Shown here: positions 6,622-12,341 of the stretch, piece by piece
How the letters are laid out: each line of letters opens with the position of its first letter
How positions within the stretch are numbered: the first letter of the stretch is position 1
NCBI RefSeq assembly: GCF_937898475.1
Contig: NZ_CALEJS010000034.1
Location: 1 to 12,341 of the forward strand
DNA from: an uncultured Chitinophaga sp.
Lineage (GTDB): Bacteria; Bacteroidota; Bacteroidia; Chitinophagales; Chitinophagaceae
Length of the DNA stretch: 12,341 bases
Direction of reading: 5' to 3'
Notes under the pieces: generated by a model
Database searches by the model: none
The model's input: the letters and a program-made list of their open reading frames with translations, nothing else
Told to the model about the DNA's origin: nothing
Translations under genes and position numbers: made by a program

Positions 6622-7197
6622 CTATTTGCGTTTAAACGTCAACTCCATGCTTTTGAACTCTTTTCCGTCTACCGTGGTAAACATCTCCATTACCTGGGTG
6701 TTGTCATCCACCCATTTGATGGTCTCTTTTATGGGGCAGTCTTTCCCGGTCATGGGGTCCAGCATGTTGCCGGTGAGGGTGATGGTTTTGGAAGCCTCAT
6801 CATAATCGCCTTCCATGTACATAAGTCCGGTGCCCATATTGTCCATCCAGGTGCTGACAAACTTCTTTTTGGCGTTGTCGTAACCGGTGCTGCCCCAGCC
6901 TTCAAAGGGCTGGTCCATAAAGGTGCCGTTGACCCTGGACTCCTGGTAGCGACCACCCAGGACCATTTTGTTGACACAGGAGCCGGTGCTTTTCATGGGA
7001 TCGGTGCCCGGTTTCATCCAGGCAGACATCTCGTAGGTCCATTCCCCGTCTGCTTTAGATAACATCTGGTGACTGGGGCCTGGGGTCATATACTCCATCC
7101 ATGCTTTTTGGGCAGCCTGATCCTCTGCTGATTGTGCCTGCGCGGGATGGTGGAGCAGCAGGAGCAACAGGGAGGCTGTTAACAACAGACATTTCAT
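6622..7197 (-). CDS. Secreted DUF1579-type protein
   Basis: A 191-residue protein on the minus strand. A signal peptide is clear: MKCLLL, a leucine-rich core, then AQA (19-21) as a likely signal peptidase I site, with no lipobox. The mature part matches the DUF1579 family pattern: GEWTYEMSAW (51-60), LGGRY (80-84), then GYD (105-107) and STWMDN (115-120). This fold resembles small beta-barrel, lipocalin-like proteins, but the biochemical role is unknown. Two cysteines (74 and 154) would be outside the cytoplasm and could form a disulfide. It is convergent with the large membrane protein gene and divergent from the rplK operon, so it forms a single-gene unit. The start is ATG at 7197-7195, directly preceding the signal peptide. 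Confidence 0.88.
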   Translation of the reverse strand: MKCLLLTASLLLLLLHHPAQAQSAEDQAAQKAWMEYMTPGPSHQMLSKADGEWTYEMSAWMKPGTDPMKSTGSCVNKMVLGGRYQESRVNGTFMDQPFEGWGSTGYDNAKKKFVSTWMDNMGTGLMYMEGDYDEASKTITLTGNMLDPMTGKDCPIKETIKWVDDNTQVMEMFTTVDGKEFKSMELTFKRK

Positions 7198-7220
7198 AAA
7201 GTATGTGTTTACGTGTGACC

Positions 7221-7228
7221 TAAAGTTA
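7221..7228 (-). promoter_or_regulatory. Possible -7 box for the DUF1579 gene
   Basis: On the minus strand these bases read TAACTTTA, the same near-consensus -7 box as before the large membrane protein gene. Transcription would start about 15 bases before the start codon. I see no good TTG at the -33 position. Confidence 0.3.
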
Positions 7229-7237
7229 CTGATAACT

Positions 7238-7266
7238 TTTGGTGTGGATAATTATTGGTATCTTTG
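7238..7266 (+). promoter_or_regulatory. Distal promoter candidate for the rplK operon
   Basis: TTTG (7238-7241), a 17-base spacer and TATCTTTG (7259-7266) give both consensus Bacteroidota promoter elements. It would make a leader of about 275 bases before rplK. It may add to, or be regulated differently from, the proximal promoter at 7410-7440. No convincing gene lies between the two. Confidence 0.5.
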
Positions 7267-7409
7267 CGGTTCTGTGCTGTCAAAAAACAGGAATGGACCG
7301 GTGATGAAGCGGGCAAAACCGGGAGCGCGCATGAGAATGGGGGAGAATTGCAATAGAATTGTAAAAATTTTATCCTGTAAGCAAAAAGAGTGCCCAACTT
7401 CAAAATCTT

Positions 7410-7440
7410 TTTGCCATCTTAATATTATTATCTACCTTTG
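7410..7440 (+). promoter_or_regulatory. Main promoter candidate for rplKAJL(-rpoB)
   Basis: TTTG (7410-7413), a 19-base spacer and TACCTTTG (7433-7440) match both consensus Bacteroidota promoter elements exactly. The start would be near 7447, giving a leader of about 100 bases before rplK. This is the best promoter in the window, fitting a strongly expressed ribosomal operon that no longer follows nusG. Confidence 0.7.
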
Positions 7441-7468
7441 CATCCCCTTTAAAAGGCAAAATTTAATT

Positions 7469-7493
7469 AAAAGGTTAAATTTTAACACCTTTT
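7469..7493 (+). promoter_or_regulatory. AT-rich hairpin in the rplK leader
   Basis: AAAAGGT (7469-7475) pairs with ACCTTTT (7487-7493), with an alternative inner pairing GTTA/TAAC. The stem ends in T residues, so it could act as a weak attenuator or stabilise the 5' end of the message. It lies between the main promoter and rplK. Ribosomal leaders are often sites of feedback by L1 or L10, but I cannot match this to a known binding motif. Confidence 0.4.
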
Positions 7494-7547
7494 AGTTTGG
7501 GAGCTTCGCAGCGAGCGGGGCGTTTTCACCAAATTAAAACAAACACT

Positions 7548-7991
7548 ATGGCAAAAGAGATTGCAACGTATGTGAAATTGCAGGTAAAGGGTGGCCAGGC
7601 CAACCCTGCACCTCCGATCGGACCTGCATTAGGTTCCAAAGGTGTGAATATCATGGAATTCTGCAAGCAGTTCAATGCCCGTACCCAGGACAAGATGGGT
7701 AAGGTACTGCCTGTATTGCTGACCGTGTACACCGACAAATCCTTTGATTTTGTTATTAAGACGCCGCCGGCAGCAGTACAATTACTGGAAGCTGCAAAGT
7801 TGCAAGGTGGTTCCAAAGAGCCTAACCGTAATAAGGTGGGTAAGGTAAACTGGGCACAGATCGAGGCTATTGCCAAAGATAAGATGGCCGACCTGAACTG
7901 CTTTAAGCTGGAAAGCGCTATGACCATGGTAGCCGGTACTGCCCGCAGTATGGGTATCACCGTAGATGGTAAAGCTCCTTGGGAAAACTAA
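7548..7991 (+). CDS. rplK: 50S ribosomal protein L11
   Basis: L11 forms the base of the ribosomal stalk at the GTPase centre, where it meets EF-Tu and EF-G and is the docking point for thiostrepton-class antibiotics. The protein is 147 residues, usual for the family. The N-terminal domain shows the proline-rich PAPPIGPALGSKGVNIMEFC (about 20-39). The C-terminal rRNA-binding domain shows NKVGKVNWAQIEAIAKDK and TARSMGITV. I chose ATG 7548, which gives MAKEIATYVKLQVK, over an in-frame TTG at 7497 that would add 17 unrelated residues. The start is preceded by an A-rich stretch, not a Shine-Dalgarno. First gene of the rplK-rplA-rplJ-rplL unit. Confidence 0.98.
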   Translation: MAKEIATYVKLQVKGGQANPAPPIGPALGSKGVNIMEFCKQFNARTQDKMGKVLPVLLTVYTDKSFDFVIKTPPAAVQLLEAAKLQGGSKEPNRNKVGKVNWAQIEAIAKDKMADLNCFKLESAMTMVAGTARSMGITVDGKAPWEN

Positions 7992-8001
7992 TTATGTCAA
8001 C

Positions 8002-8016
8002 CCTCGTTCTACGGGG
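8002..8016 (+). promoter_or_regulatory. Small hairpin in the rplK-rplA spacer
   Basis: A 5-bp stem (8002-8006 with 8012-8016, one G-U pair) closes a five-base loop in the 47-base spacer. There is no T tract, so it is not a terminator. A role in processing or feedback is possible but unproven. Confidence 0.25.
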
Positions 8017-8038
8017 AAATCTTCAAAAACATTGACAA

Positions 8039-8728
8039 ATGGCAACTAAAAAAAGAAAAGCGGCTGAAGCAAAGGTGGACAAAAACAAATCGTACAGCCT
8101 GAAAGATGCTTCCTCCCTTGTAAAAGATATTAACTGTACTAAGTTCGACAGTTCTGTCGATCTGCATATCCGCTTAGGCGTTGATCCTAAGAAGGCTGAC
8201 CAGGCTATCCGTGGTTCTGTAACGCTTCCCCACGGTACCGGTAAGACCAAAAGGGTACTGGTGCTTTGCACACCCGAAAAAGAAGCTGACGCTAAGAACG
8301 CCGGCGCTGACTTTGTAGGTTTGGATGAGTTTATCCAGAAGATTGAAAGCGGCTGGACCGATGTAGACGTAATCGTGGCTACTCCGTCCGTAATGCCTAA
8401 GATCGGTAAGCTCGGTAAGATCCTGGGTCCCCGTAACCTGATGCCGAACCCGAAAACAGGTACTGTTACCAATGATGTAGCAGCTGCTGTGACCGAGGTA
8501 AAAGGCGGTAAGATCACCTTTAAGGTAGATAAAGCTGGTATCATCCATGCTTCTGTTGGCCGTATTTCCTTTACTCCTGAAAAACTGGAGCAGAACTCCC
8601 AGGAGCTGATCAATGCGATCGTGAAGCTGAAACCGTCCACTGCCAAGGGTACTTACCTGAAAGGTTTATCTATGGCCAGCACCATGAGCCCGGGTATCAT
8701 CATAGACACTAAATCTGTTCAAATCTAA
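8039..8728 (+). CDS. rplA: 50S ribosomal protein L1
   Basis: L1 binds the mobile L1 stalk of 23S rRNA and helps move deacylated tRNA out of the E site. In many bacteria it also represses its own operon by binding the mRNA leader. The 229 residues match the usual length. The middle of the protein shows the signature segments MPKIGKLGKILGPRNLMPNP and KTGTVTNDV, followed by KGGKITFKVDKAGIIHASVG. The N-terminus is lysine-rich, as is common. The gene lies 47 bases after rplK and 41 bases before rplJ with no terminator, so it is part of the same message. Confidence 0.98.
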   Translation: MATKKRKAAEAKVDKNKSYSLKDASSLVKDINCTKFDSSVDLHIRLGVDPKKADQAIRGSVTLPHGTGKTKRVLVLCTPEKEADAKNAGADFVGLDEFIQKIESGWTDVDVIVATPSVMPKIGKLGKILGPRNLMPNPKTGTVTNDVAAAVTEVKGGKITFKVDKAGIIHASVGRISFTPEKLEQNSQELINAIVKLKPSTAKGTYLKGLSMASTMSPGIIIDTKSVQI

Positions 8729-8769
8729 TCAGGCAGCCACCGGCAGACTGATTGCAAACGAGAAAAGCA

Positions 8770-9285
8770 ATGAACAAAGATCAAAAGAATGAGGTTATCG
8801 AACTGCTGAAAGGCAAGTTCTCTCAATATAGCAACTTCTATATCACCAATACGGAATCACTGACCGTAGAGCAGGTGAACAAGCTGAGAAGGGTGTGTTT
8901 CGACAAGAATGTTGAAATGAAAGTGGCTAAGAACACGCTGATCCGTAAGGCGCTGGAATCCCTGGATGCTGAGAAATACAGCGGCGTATTTGATGCGCTG
9001 AACGGCGTAACTGCCCTGCTGTTCTCTGACAGCCCGAAAGAGCCTGCAGTGATCATCTCTTCCTTCCGTAAGGAGAGCAACAGCGAAAAGCCTGTACTGA
9101 AAGCTGCCTTCGTAGCTGATGAAGTGTACAGCGGTGATAACCAGCTGGCCGCCCTGGTGCGTATCAAAACCAAGAACGAGCTTATCGGCGAAGTTATCGG
9201 CCTGCTGCAGTCTCCTGCCAGCCGCGTAATTTCCGCTTTGCTGGAAAAAGCAAAGAAAGAAGAAGCGGGCGCTCCGGCAGAATAA
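8770..9285 (+). CDS. rplJ: 50S ribosomal protein L10
   Basis: L10 anchors the L12 dimers to the ribosome as the stalk scaffold. The protein is 171 residues. The N-terminal rRNA-binding part includes VEMKVAKNTLIRKAL, matching the L10 family pattern. The long C-terminal helix LLQSPASRVISALLEKAKK is where L12 N-terminal domains dock. I chose ATG 8770 (MNKDQKNEV) over an upstream in-frame TTG at 8752, which would add six residues. The short spacer from rplA leaves no room for the long L10 leader of the Escherichia coli type. The spacer to rplL is longer and carries a repeat hairpin. Confidence 0.97.
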   Translation: MNKDQKNEVIELLKGKFSQYSNFYITNTESLTVEQVNKLRRVCFDKNVEMKVAKNTLIRKALESLDAEKYSGVFDALNGVTALLFSDSPKEPAVIISSFRKESNSEKPVLKAAFVADEVYSGDNQLAALVRIKTKNELIGEVIGLLQSPASRVISALLEKAKKEEAGAPAE

Positions 9286-9364
9286 AGCTATTAGTCCTTA
9301 GCATTTAGCTATTAGCATTTTACTAACAGCTAAAAGCCCAAAGCTGACAGCTCAAAAATGGCTT
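9286..9364 (+). repeat. TTAGC-type palindromic repeat between rplJ and rplL
   Basis: This A+T-rich spacer element shares TTAGCATTTAGC (9298-9309) and CTAACAGCTAA (9323-9333) with the element after tuf, in the same order. Both copies also end near AATGGCTT. Here 9305-9315 pairs with 9323-9333 (ten of 11 pairs) around a seven-base loop. There is no T tract directly after, so a processing or mRNA-stability role inside the operon is more likely than full termination. Confidence 0.65.
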
Positions 9365-9412
9365 CCAAGTCACTATATAAACACTCTCGTGTAAACAACA
9401 TTTTAAAACAAA

Positions 9413-9433
9413 CTATCTAAAAAACATTATACA
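9413..9433 (+). promoter_or_regulatory. A-rich translation start region of rplL, no Shine-Dalgarno
   Basis: The bases before the rplL ATG contain ATCTAAAAA and ATACA just before ATGGCA, almost the same as before tuf (609-628). No GGAGG-like site is present. Similar leaders before two of the most abundant proteins suggest a strong SD-independent translation start. Confidence 0.5.
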
Positions 9434-9811
9434 ATGGCAGACGTAAAAGCATTGGCCGAACAATTGGTAGGCTTAACTGTTAAGGAAGTACAGGAACTCG
9501 CAGATGTACTGAAAACCGAATACGGTATCGAACCGGCAGCAGCTGCTGTAGTAGTAGCTGGTGGCGCTGATGGCGGAGCCGGCGGTGCTGCTGAAGAAAA
9601 AACTTCCTTCAACGTTATCCTGAAGAGCGCTGGTGCCAGCAAGCTGAACGTGGTTAAGATCGTTAAAGATCTGACCGGTCTGGGTCTGAAAGAAGCTAAA
9701 GAACTGGTAGACGGTGCACCGAAACCAGTTAAAGAAGGCGTTAACAAAGCCGAAGCAGAAGACCTGAAAGCTAAGCTGACTGAAGCAGGTGCTGAAGTTG
9801 AGATTCAGTAA
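9434..9811 (+). CDS. rplL: 50S ribosomal protein L7/L12
   Basis: L7/L12 is the multicopy stalk protein that recruits and stimulates translation GTPases. The protein is 125 residues. The N-terminal dimerisation domain is about 1-33, then an alanine/glycine-rich hinge (34-54), then the C-terminal factor-binding domain (55-125) with KIVKDLTGLGLKEAKELVD (75-93) and the final EAGAEVEI. The ATG at 9434 gives the usual N-terminus MADVKALAEQLV. A repeat hairpin and an A-rich leader separate it from rplJ. This may help reach the several-fold excess of L12 over L10. A terminator-like hairpin follows. Confidence 0.98.
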   Translation: MADVKALAEQLVGLTVKEVQELADVLKTEYGIEPAAAAVVVAGGADGGAGGAAEEKTSFNVILKSAGASKLNVVKIVKDLTGLGLKEAKELVDGAPKPVKEGVNKAEAEDLKAKLTEAGAEVEIQ

Positions 9812-9835
9812 TTCTTTGCTTAATATACCTCATTT

Positions 9836-9869
9836 AAGGTCAAAAGTGCTACTTGCACTTTTGGCCTTT
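9836..9869 (+). terminator. Terminator or attenuator between rplL and rpoB
   Basis: A 14-bp hairpin (9836-9849 with 9855-9868, one G-U pair) closes loop TACTT and is followed by a short T-rich tail. It starts 24 bases after the rplL stop. A partial terminator here would lower rpoB and rpoC relative to ribosomal proteins, the known arrangement in Escherichia coli. Confidence 0.7.
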
Positions 9870-9932
9870 ATCCCTTTGGGAAGGTTGTTTTTCTCAGCCC
9901 GCTAAAGTAAGATTTGATGGTATATTGACTAA

Positions 9933-9976
9933 GAAGTCTTAACTTCCCGGATTACGTTGTGAATTTCTGTTCACAA
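9933..9976 (+). promoter_or_regulatory. Two small hairpins in the rpoB leader
   Basis: GAAGT/ACTTC (9933-9937 with 9942-9946) and TTGTGAA/TTCACAA (9957-9963 with 9970-9976) form two short stems after the rplL terminator. They may be processing or control elements for rpoB. I found no exact TAnnTTTG promoter in this 198-base spacer; TAAGATTTG near 9908 has one base too many. Confidence 0.35.
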
Positions 9977-10009
9977 TTTATACAAGTCATATAACTGCTA
10001 ACTTCGAAT

Positions 10010-12341
10010 ATGTCTCTAAAAAAAGCCCAAGCAAACGAAAGAGTTAATTTTGGAAAGATCAAACAAGTGACGGAGACACCGGATCTGTTGGCCATCCAAA
10101 TTCAATCTTTCAAGGATTTCTTCCAGTTAGAAACCACACCAGATAAGCGGAACAACGAAGGCCTTTTTAAAGTATTCAAGGAAAACTTCCCGATAACGGA
10201 TACACGCAATATCTTCAATCTGGAGTTCCTTGATTATTTCGTGGATCCGCCGCGCTATACGATTGAAGAGTGTATTGAAAGAGGGCTTACCTACTCCGTA
10301 CCGCTGAAGGCCAAGCTGCGCCTGAGCTGTAACGATGAGGAACACGTAGACTTCCAGACCATTGTTCAGGATGTATTCCTCGGAAACATCCCGTACATGA
10401 CCCCCAGAGGTACTTTCGTTATCAATGGTGCAGAACGCGTGGTAGTATCACAGCTGCATCGTTCCCCCGGTGTGTTCTTTGGACAATCCATACATCCGAA
10501 CGGTACCAAGATCTACTCTGCCAGGGTGATCCCGTTCAAGGGCGCCTGGATGGAGTTTGCAACAGATATCAACAACGTGATGTACGCGTACATCGACCGT
10601 AAGAAGAAATTCCCGGTTACCACCCTGTTGCGTGCCATCGGCTATGAAACAGATAAGGACATCCTGCAGCTGTTTGGCATGGCTGACGAAGTAAAAGCAG
10701 ACAAGAAAAGTCTAGATAAATACGCCGGCAAAAAGCTGGCCGCCCGTGTATTGAGAAGCTGGGTAGAAGACTTCGTGGATGAAGATACCGGTGAAGTGGT
10801 AAGTATTGAGCGTAACGAGATCATGCTGGAGCGTGACAGCATCCTCGATGAAGCCAATATCGAAACCATCGTGGATATGGGAGTGAAAAGCGTGTTCGTG
10901 CAGAAAGAAGAGGTGAGCGGCGACTTCTCCATTATCTACAACACTTTAAATAAGGATACATCTAACTCCGAGCTGGAAGCCGTTCAGCACATCTACCGCC
11001 AGCTGCGCGGTGCCGATGCGCCGGATGATGAAACAGCAAGGGGTATCATCGATAAATTATTCTTCTCCGATAAACGTTACGACCTCGGCGACGTAGGCCG
11101 GTACAAAATTAACCGCAAGCTGGGCCTCAATACCAGCCTGGATATGAAGGTACTGACCAAGGAAGATATCATCGCCATCATCAAATACCTGGTACAACTT
11201 ACCAACGGTAAAGCTGAAATAGATGATATCGATCACCTGAGCAACCGCCGTGTACGTACCGTGGGCGAACAGCTGTACGCCCAGTTCGGTGTAGGTCTGG
11301 CCCGTATGGCCCGTACCATCCGCGAACGTATGAACGTACGTGACAACGAAGTGTTCACCCCGGTAGACCTGATCAACGCAAGAACACTGTCTTCCGTAAT
11401 CAACTCCTTCTTCGGGACCTCCCAGCTGTCACAATTCCTCGATCAGACGAATCCCTTGTCTGAAATTACACACAAGCGCCGTATCTCTGCGCTGGGCCCC
11501 GGCGGTTTGAGCCGTGAAAGGGCAGGCTTCGAGGTGCGTGACGTACACTATAGCCACTACGGCCGCCTTTGTACCATCGAAACACCGGAAGGCCCCAACA
11601 TCGGTCTGATCTCCACCCTGTGCGTACACGCCAAGGTGAATGATATGGGCTTCATTGAAACGCCTTACCGCAAAGTAAAAGAAGGCCAGGTGGATATGGA
11701 AAAGGTTGAGTTCCTGAGCGCTGAAGAAGAAGACCTCGTGAAGATCGCCCAGGCAAATGCCCTGCTGGATGAAAAAGGACACTTTGTAAATGATAAGGTG
11801 AAATCCCGTGAAACCGGTGATTTCCCGATCCTTGACAGGGAAGAAGTGGAATACATGGACGTTGCCCCCAACCAGATCGTTGGTTTGAGCGCCTCCCTGA
11901 TCCCCTTCCTTGAGCACGATGACGCCAACCGTGCGCTGATGGGATCAAACATGCAACGCCAGGCTGTACCGCTGATAGCACCGGAAGTGCCCATCGTTGG
12001 TACCGGTCTGGAAGCAAAAGCTGCGCGCGACTCCCGTCTGCAGATCACTGCAGAAGGTAAAGGCGTGGTGGAATTCGTTGACGCCAACGAAATACACGTA
12101 CGCTACGAGCGCGACGAAATGCAGAAACTGGTGAGCTTTGAAGATGATCTCAAGATCTACCGCCTCACCAAATTTGTGAAGACCAACCAGAGCACCTGTA
12201 TCAACCTTCGCCCCTGTGTGAAGAAAGGACAGCATGTGGTGGAAGGCGACTTCCTCACCGAAGGCTACGCTACCCGCGGTGGCGAGCTGGCCCTGGGCCG
12301 TAACCTGAAAGTGGCCTTCATGCCCTGGAAAGGTTACAACT
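10010..12341 (+). CDS. rpoB: DNA-directed RNA polymerase subunit beta (3' part outside window)
   Basis: The beta subunit forms one pincer and part of the active site of RNA polymerase. The frame is open from ATG 10010 to the window end, 777 codons, roughly 60 percent of a typical Bacteroidota protein of about 1270 residues. Early residues include TPRGTFVINGAERVVVSQLHRSPG. The rifampicin region lies at 473-493 (LSQFLDQTNPLSEITHKRRIS). Positions matching Escherichia coli Q513, D516, H526, R529 and S531 are Q475, D478, H488, R491 and S493, all of the sensitive type. Then SRERAGFEVRDVH and IETPEGPNIGLI follow, also hallmarks. It sits 198 bases after rplL, beyond a partial terminator, and rpoC is expected downstream. 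No frameshift is seen. Confidence 0.99.
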   Translation, partial: MSLKKAQANERVNFGKIKQVTETPDLLAIQIQSFKDFFQLETTPDKRNNEGLFKVFKENFPITDTRNIFNLEFLDYFVDPPRYTIEECIERGLTYSVPLKAKLRLSCNDEEHVDFQTIVQDVFLGNIPYMTPRGTFVINGAERVVVSQLHRSPGVFFGQSIHPNGTKIYSARVIPFKGAWMEFATDINNVMYAYIDRKKKFPVTTLLRAIGYETDKDILQLFGMADEVKADKKSLDKYAGKKLAARVLRSWVEDFVDEDTGEVVSIERNEIMLERDSILDEANIETIVDMGVKSVFVQKEEVSGDFSIIYNTLNKDTSNSELEAVQHIYRQLRGADAPDDETARGIIDKLFFSDKRYDLGDVGRYKINRKLGLNTSLDMKVLTKEDIIAIIKYLVQLTNGKAEIDDIDHLSNRRVRTVGEQLYAQFGVGLARMARTIRERMNVRDNEVFTPVDLINARTLSSVINSFFGTSQLSQFLDQTNPLSEITHKRRISALGPGGLSRERAGFEVRDVHYSHYGRLCTIETPEGPNIGLISTLCVHAKVNDMGFIETPYRKVKEGQVDMEKVEFLSAEEEDLVKIAQANALLDEKGHFVNDKVKSRETGDFPILDREEVEYMDVAPNQIVGLSASLIPFLEHDDANRALMGSNMQRQAVPLIAPEVPIVGTGLEAKAARDSRLQITAEGKGVVEFVDANEIHVRYERDEMQKLVSFEDDLKIYRLTKFVKTNQSTCINLRPCVKKGQHVVEGDFLTEGYATRGGELALGRNLKVAFMPWKGYN

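Noticed and set aside
7205..7495. A 96-codon frame between the DUF1579 gene and rplK
   Set aside because: It would span both candidate promoters and part of the leader, is not protein-like in composition, and has no recognisable motif.
7497..7547. An upstream TTG start for rplK
   Set aside because: It adds 17 residues unlike L11. The ATG at 7548 gives the family N-terminus and follows an A-rich leader.
8023..8646. A 207-codon open frame antisense to rplA
   Set aside because: It covers a well-identified ribosomal protein gene in full and has no domain or context of its own, so it is a shadow of codon bias.

Overview
The window is the translation and transcription core of a member of the Bacteroidota. 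The gene order (tRNA-Tyr, tRNA-Gly, tRNA-Thr, tuf, tRNA-Trp, secE, nusG, then rplK-rplA-rplJ-rplL-rpoB) is the classic one. Promoter-like sites match the Bacteroidota consensus (TTTG or TTG, a 17-19 nt spacer, TAnnTTTG), and start codons follow A-rich stretches with no Shine-Dalgarno. Near-even base composition and the protein sequences suggest Chitinophagaceae or a relative, but the genus cannot be fixed from this sequence.

Layout. 1-560: a tRNA cluster (Tyr lacking its first five bases, Gly, Thr) and a fourth tRNA-like unit with intact D and T arms but an oversized anticodon arm. 629-1816: tuf. 1838-1926: a palindromic terminator ending two bases before tRNA-Trp (1929-1999). 2077-2837: secE and nusG, then a strong terminator. 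3035-6508: a 1157-residue protein with about 12 membrane segments and a Cache-like sensor domain. 6520-6613: a long inverted repeat between convergent genes. 6622-7197 (minus strand): a secreted DUF1579-type protein. 7198-7547: two promoter-like sites and a leader. 7548-9811: rplK, rplA, rplJ, rplL. 9812-10009: a terminator or attenuator and further hairpins. 10010 to the end: rpoB, cut by the window edge after 777 codons.

How it works together. The tRNAs, EF-Tu, the L11/L1/L10/L12 stalk proteins, SecE, NusG and the RNA polymerase beta subunit are all growth-linked. The unusual part is that nusG and rplK, which are normally adjacent, are separated by about 4.7 kb holding a large membrane sensor-like protein with no recognisable output domain and a secreted protein on the other strand. 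The ribosomal-protein operon has what looks like its own strong promoter right after this block, so the old operon has become separate units.

The intergenic spaces carry hairpins built from short repeated words (TTAGC-type twice, GTGAATAG-type once, AATCCAAA/AATTCCAGG-type once). They probably act as terminators or processing sites and may belong to genome-wide repeat families.
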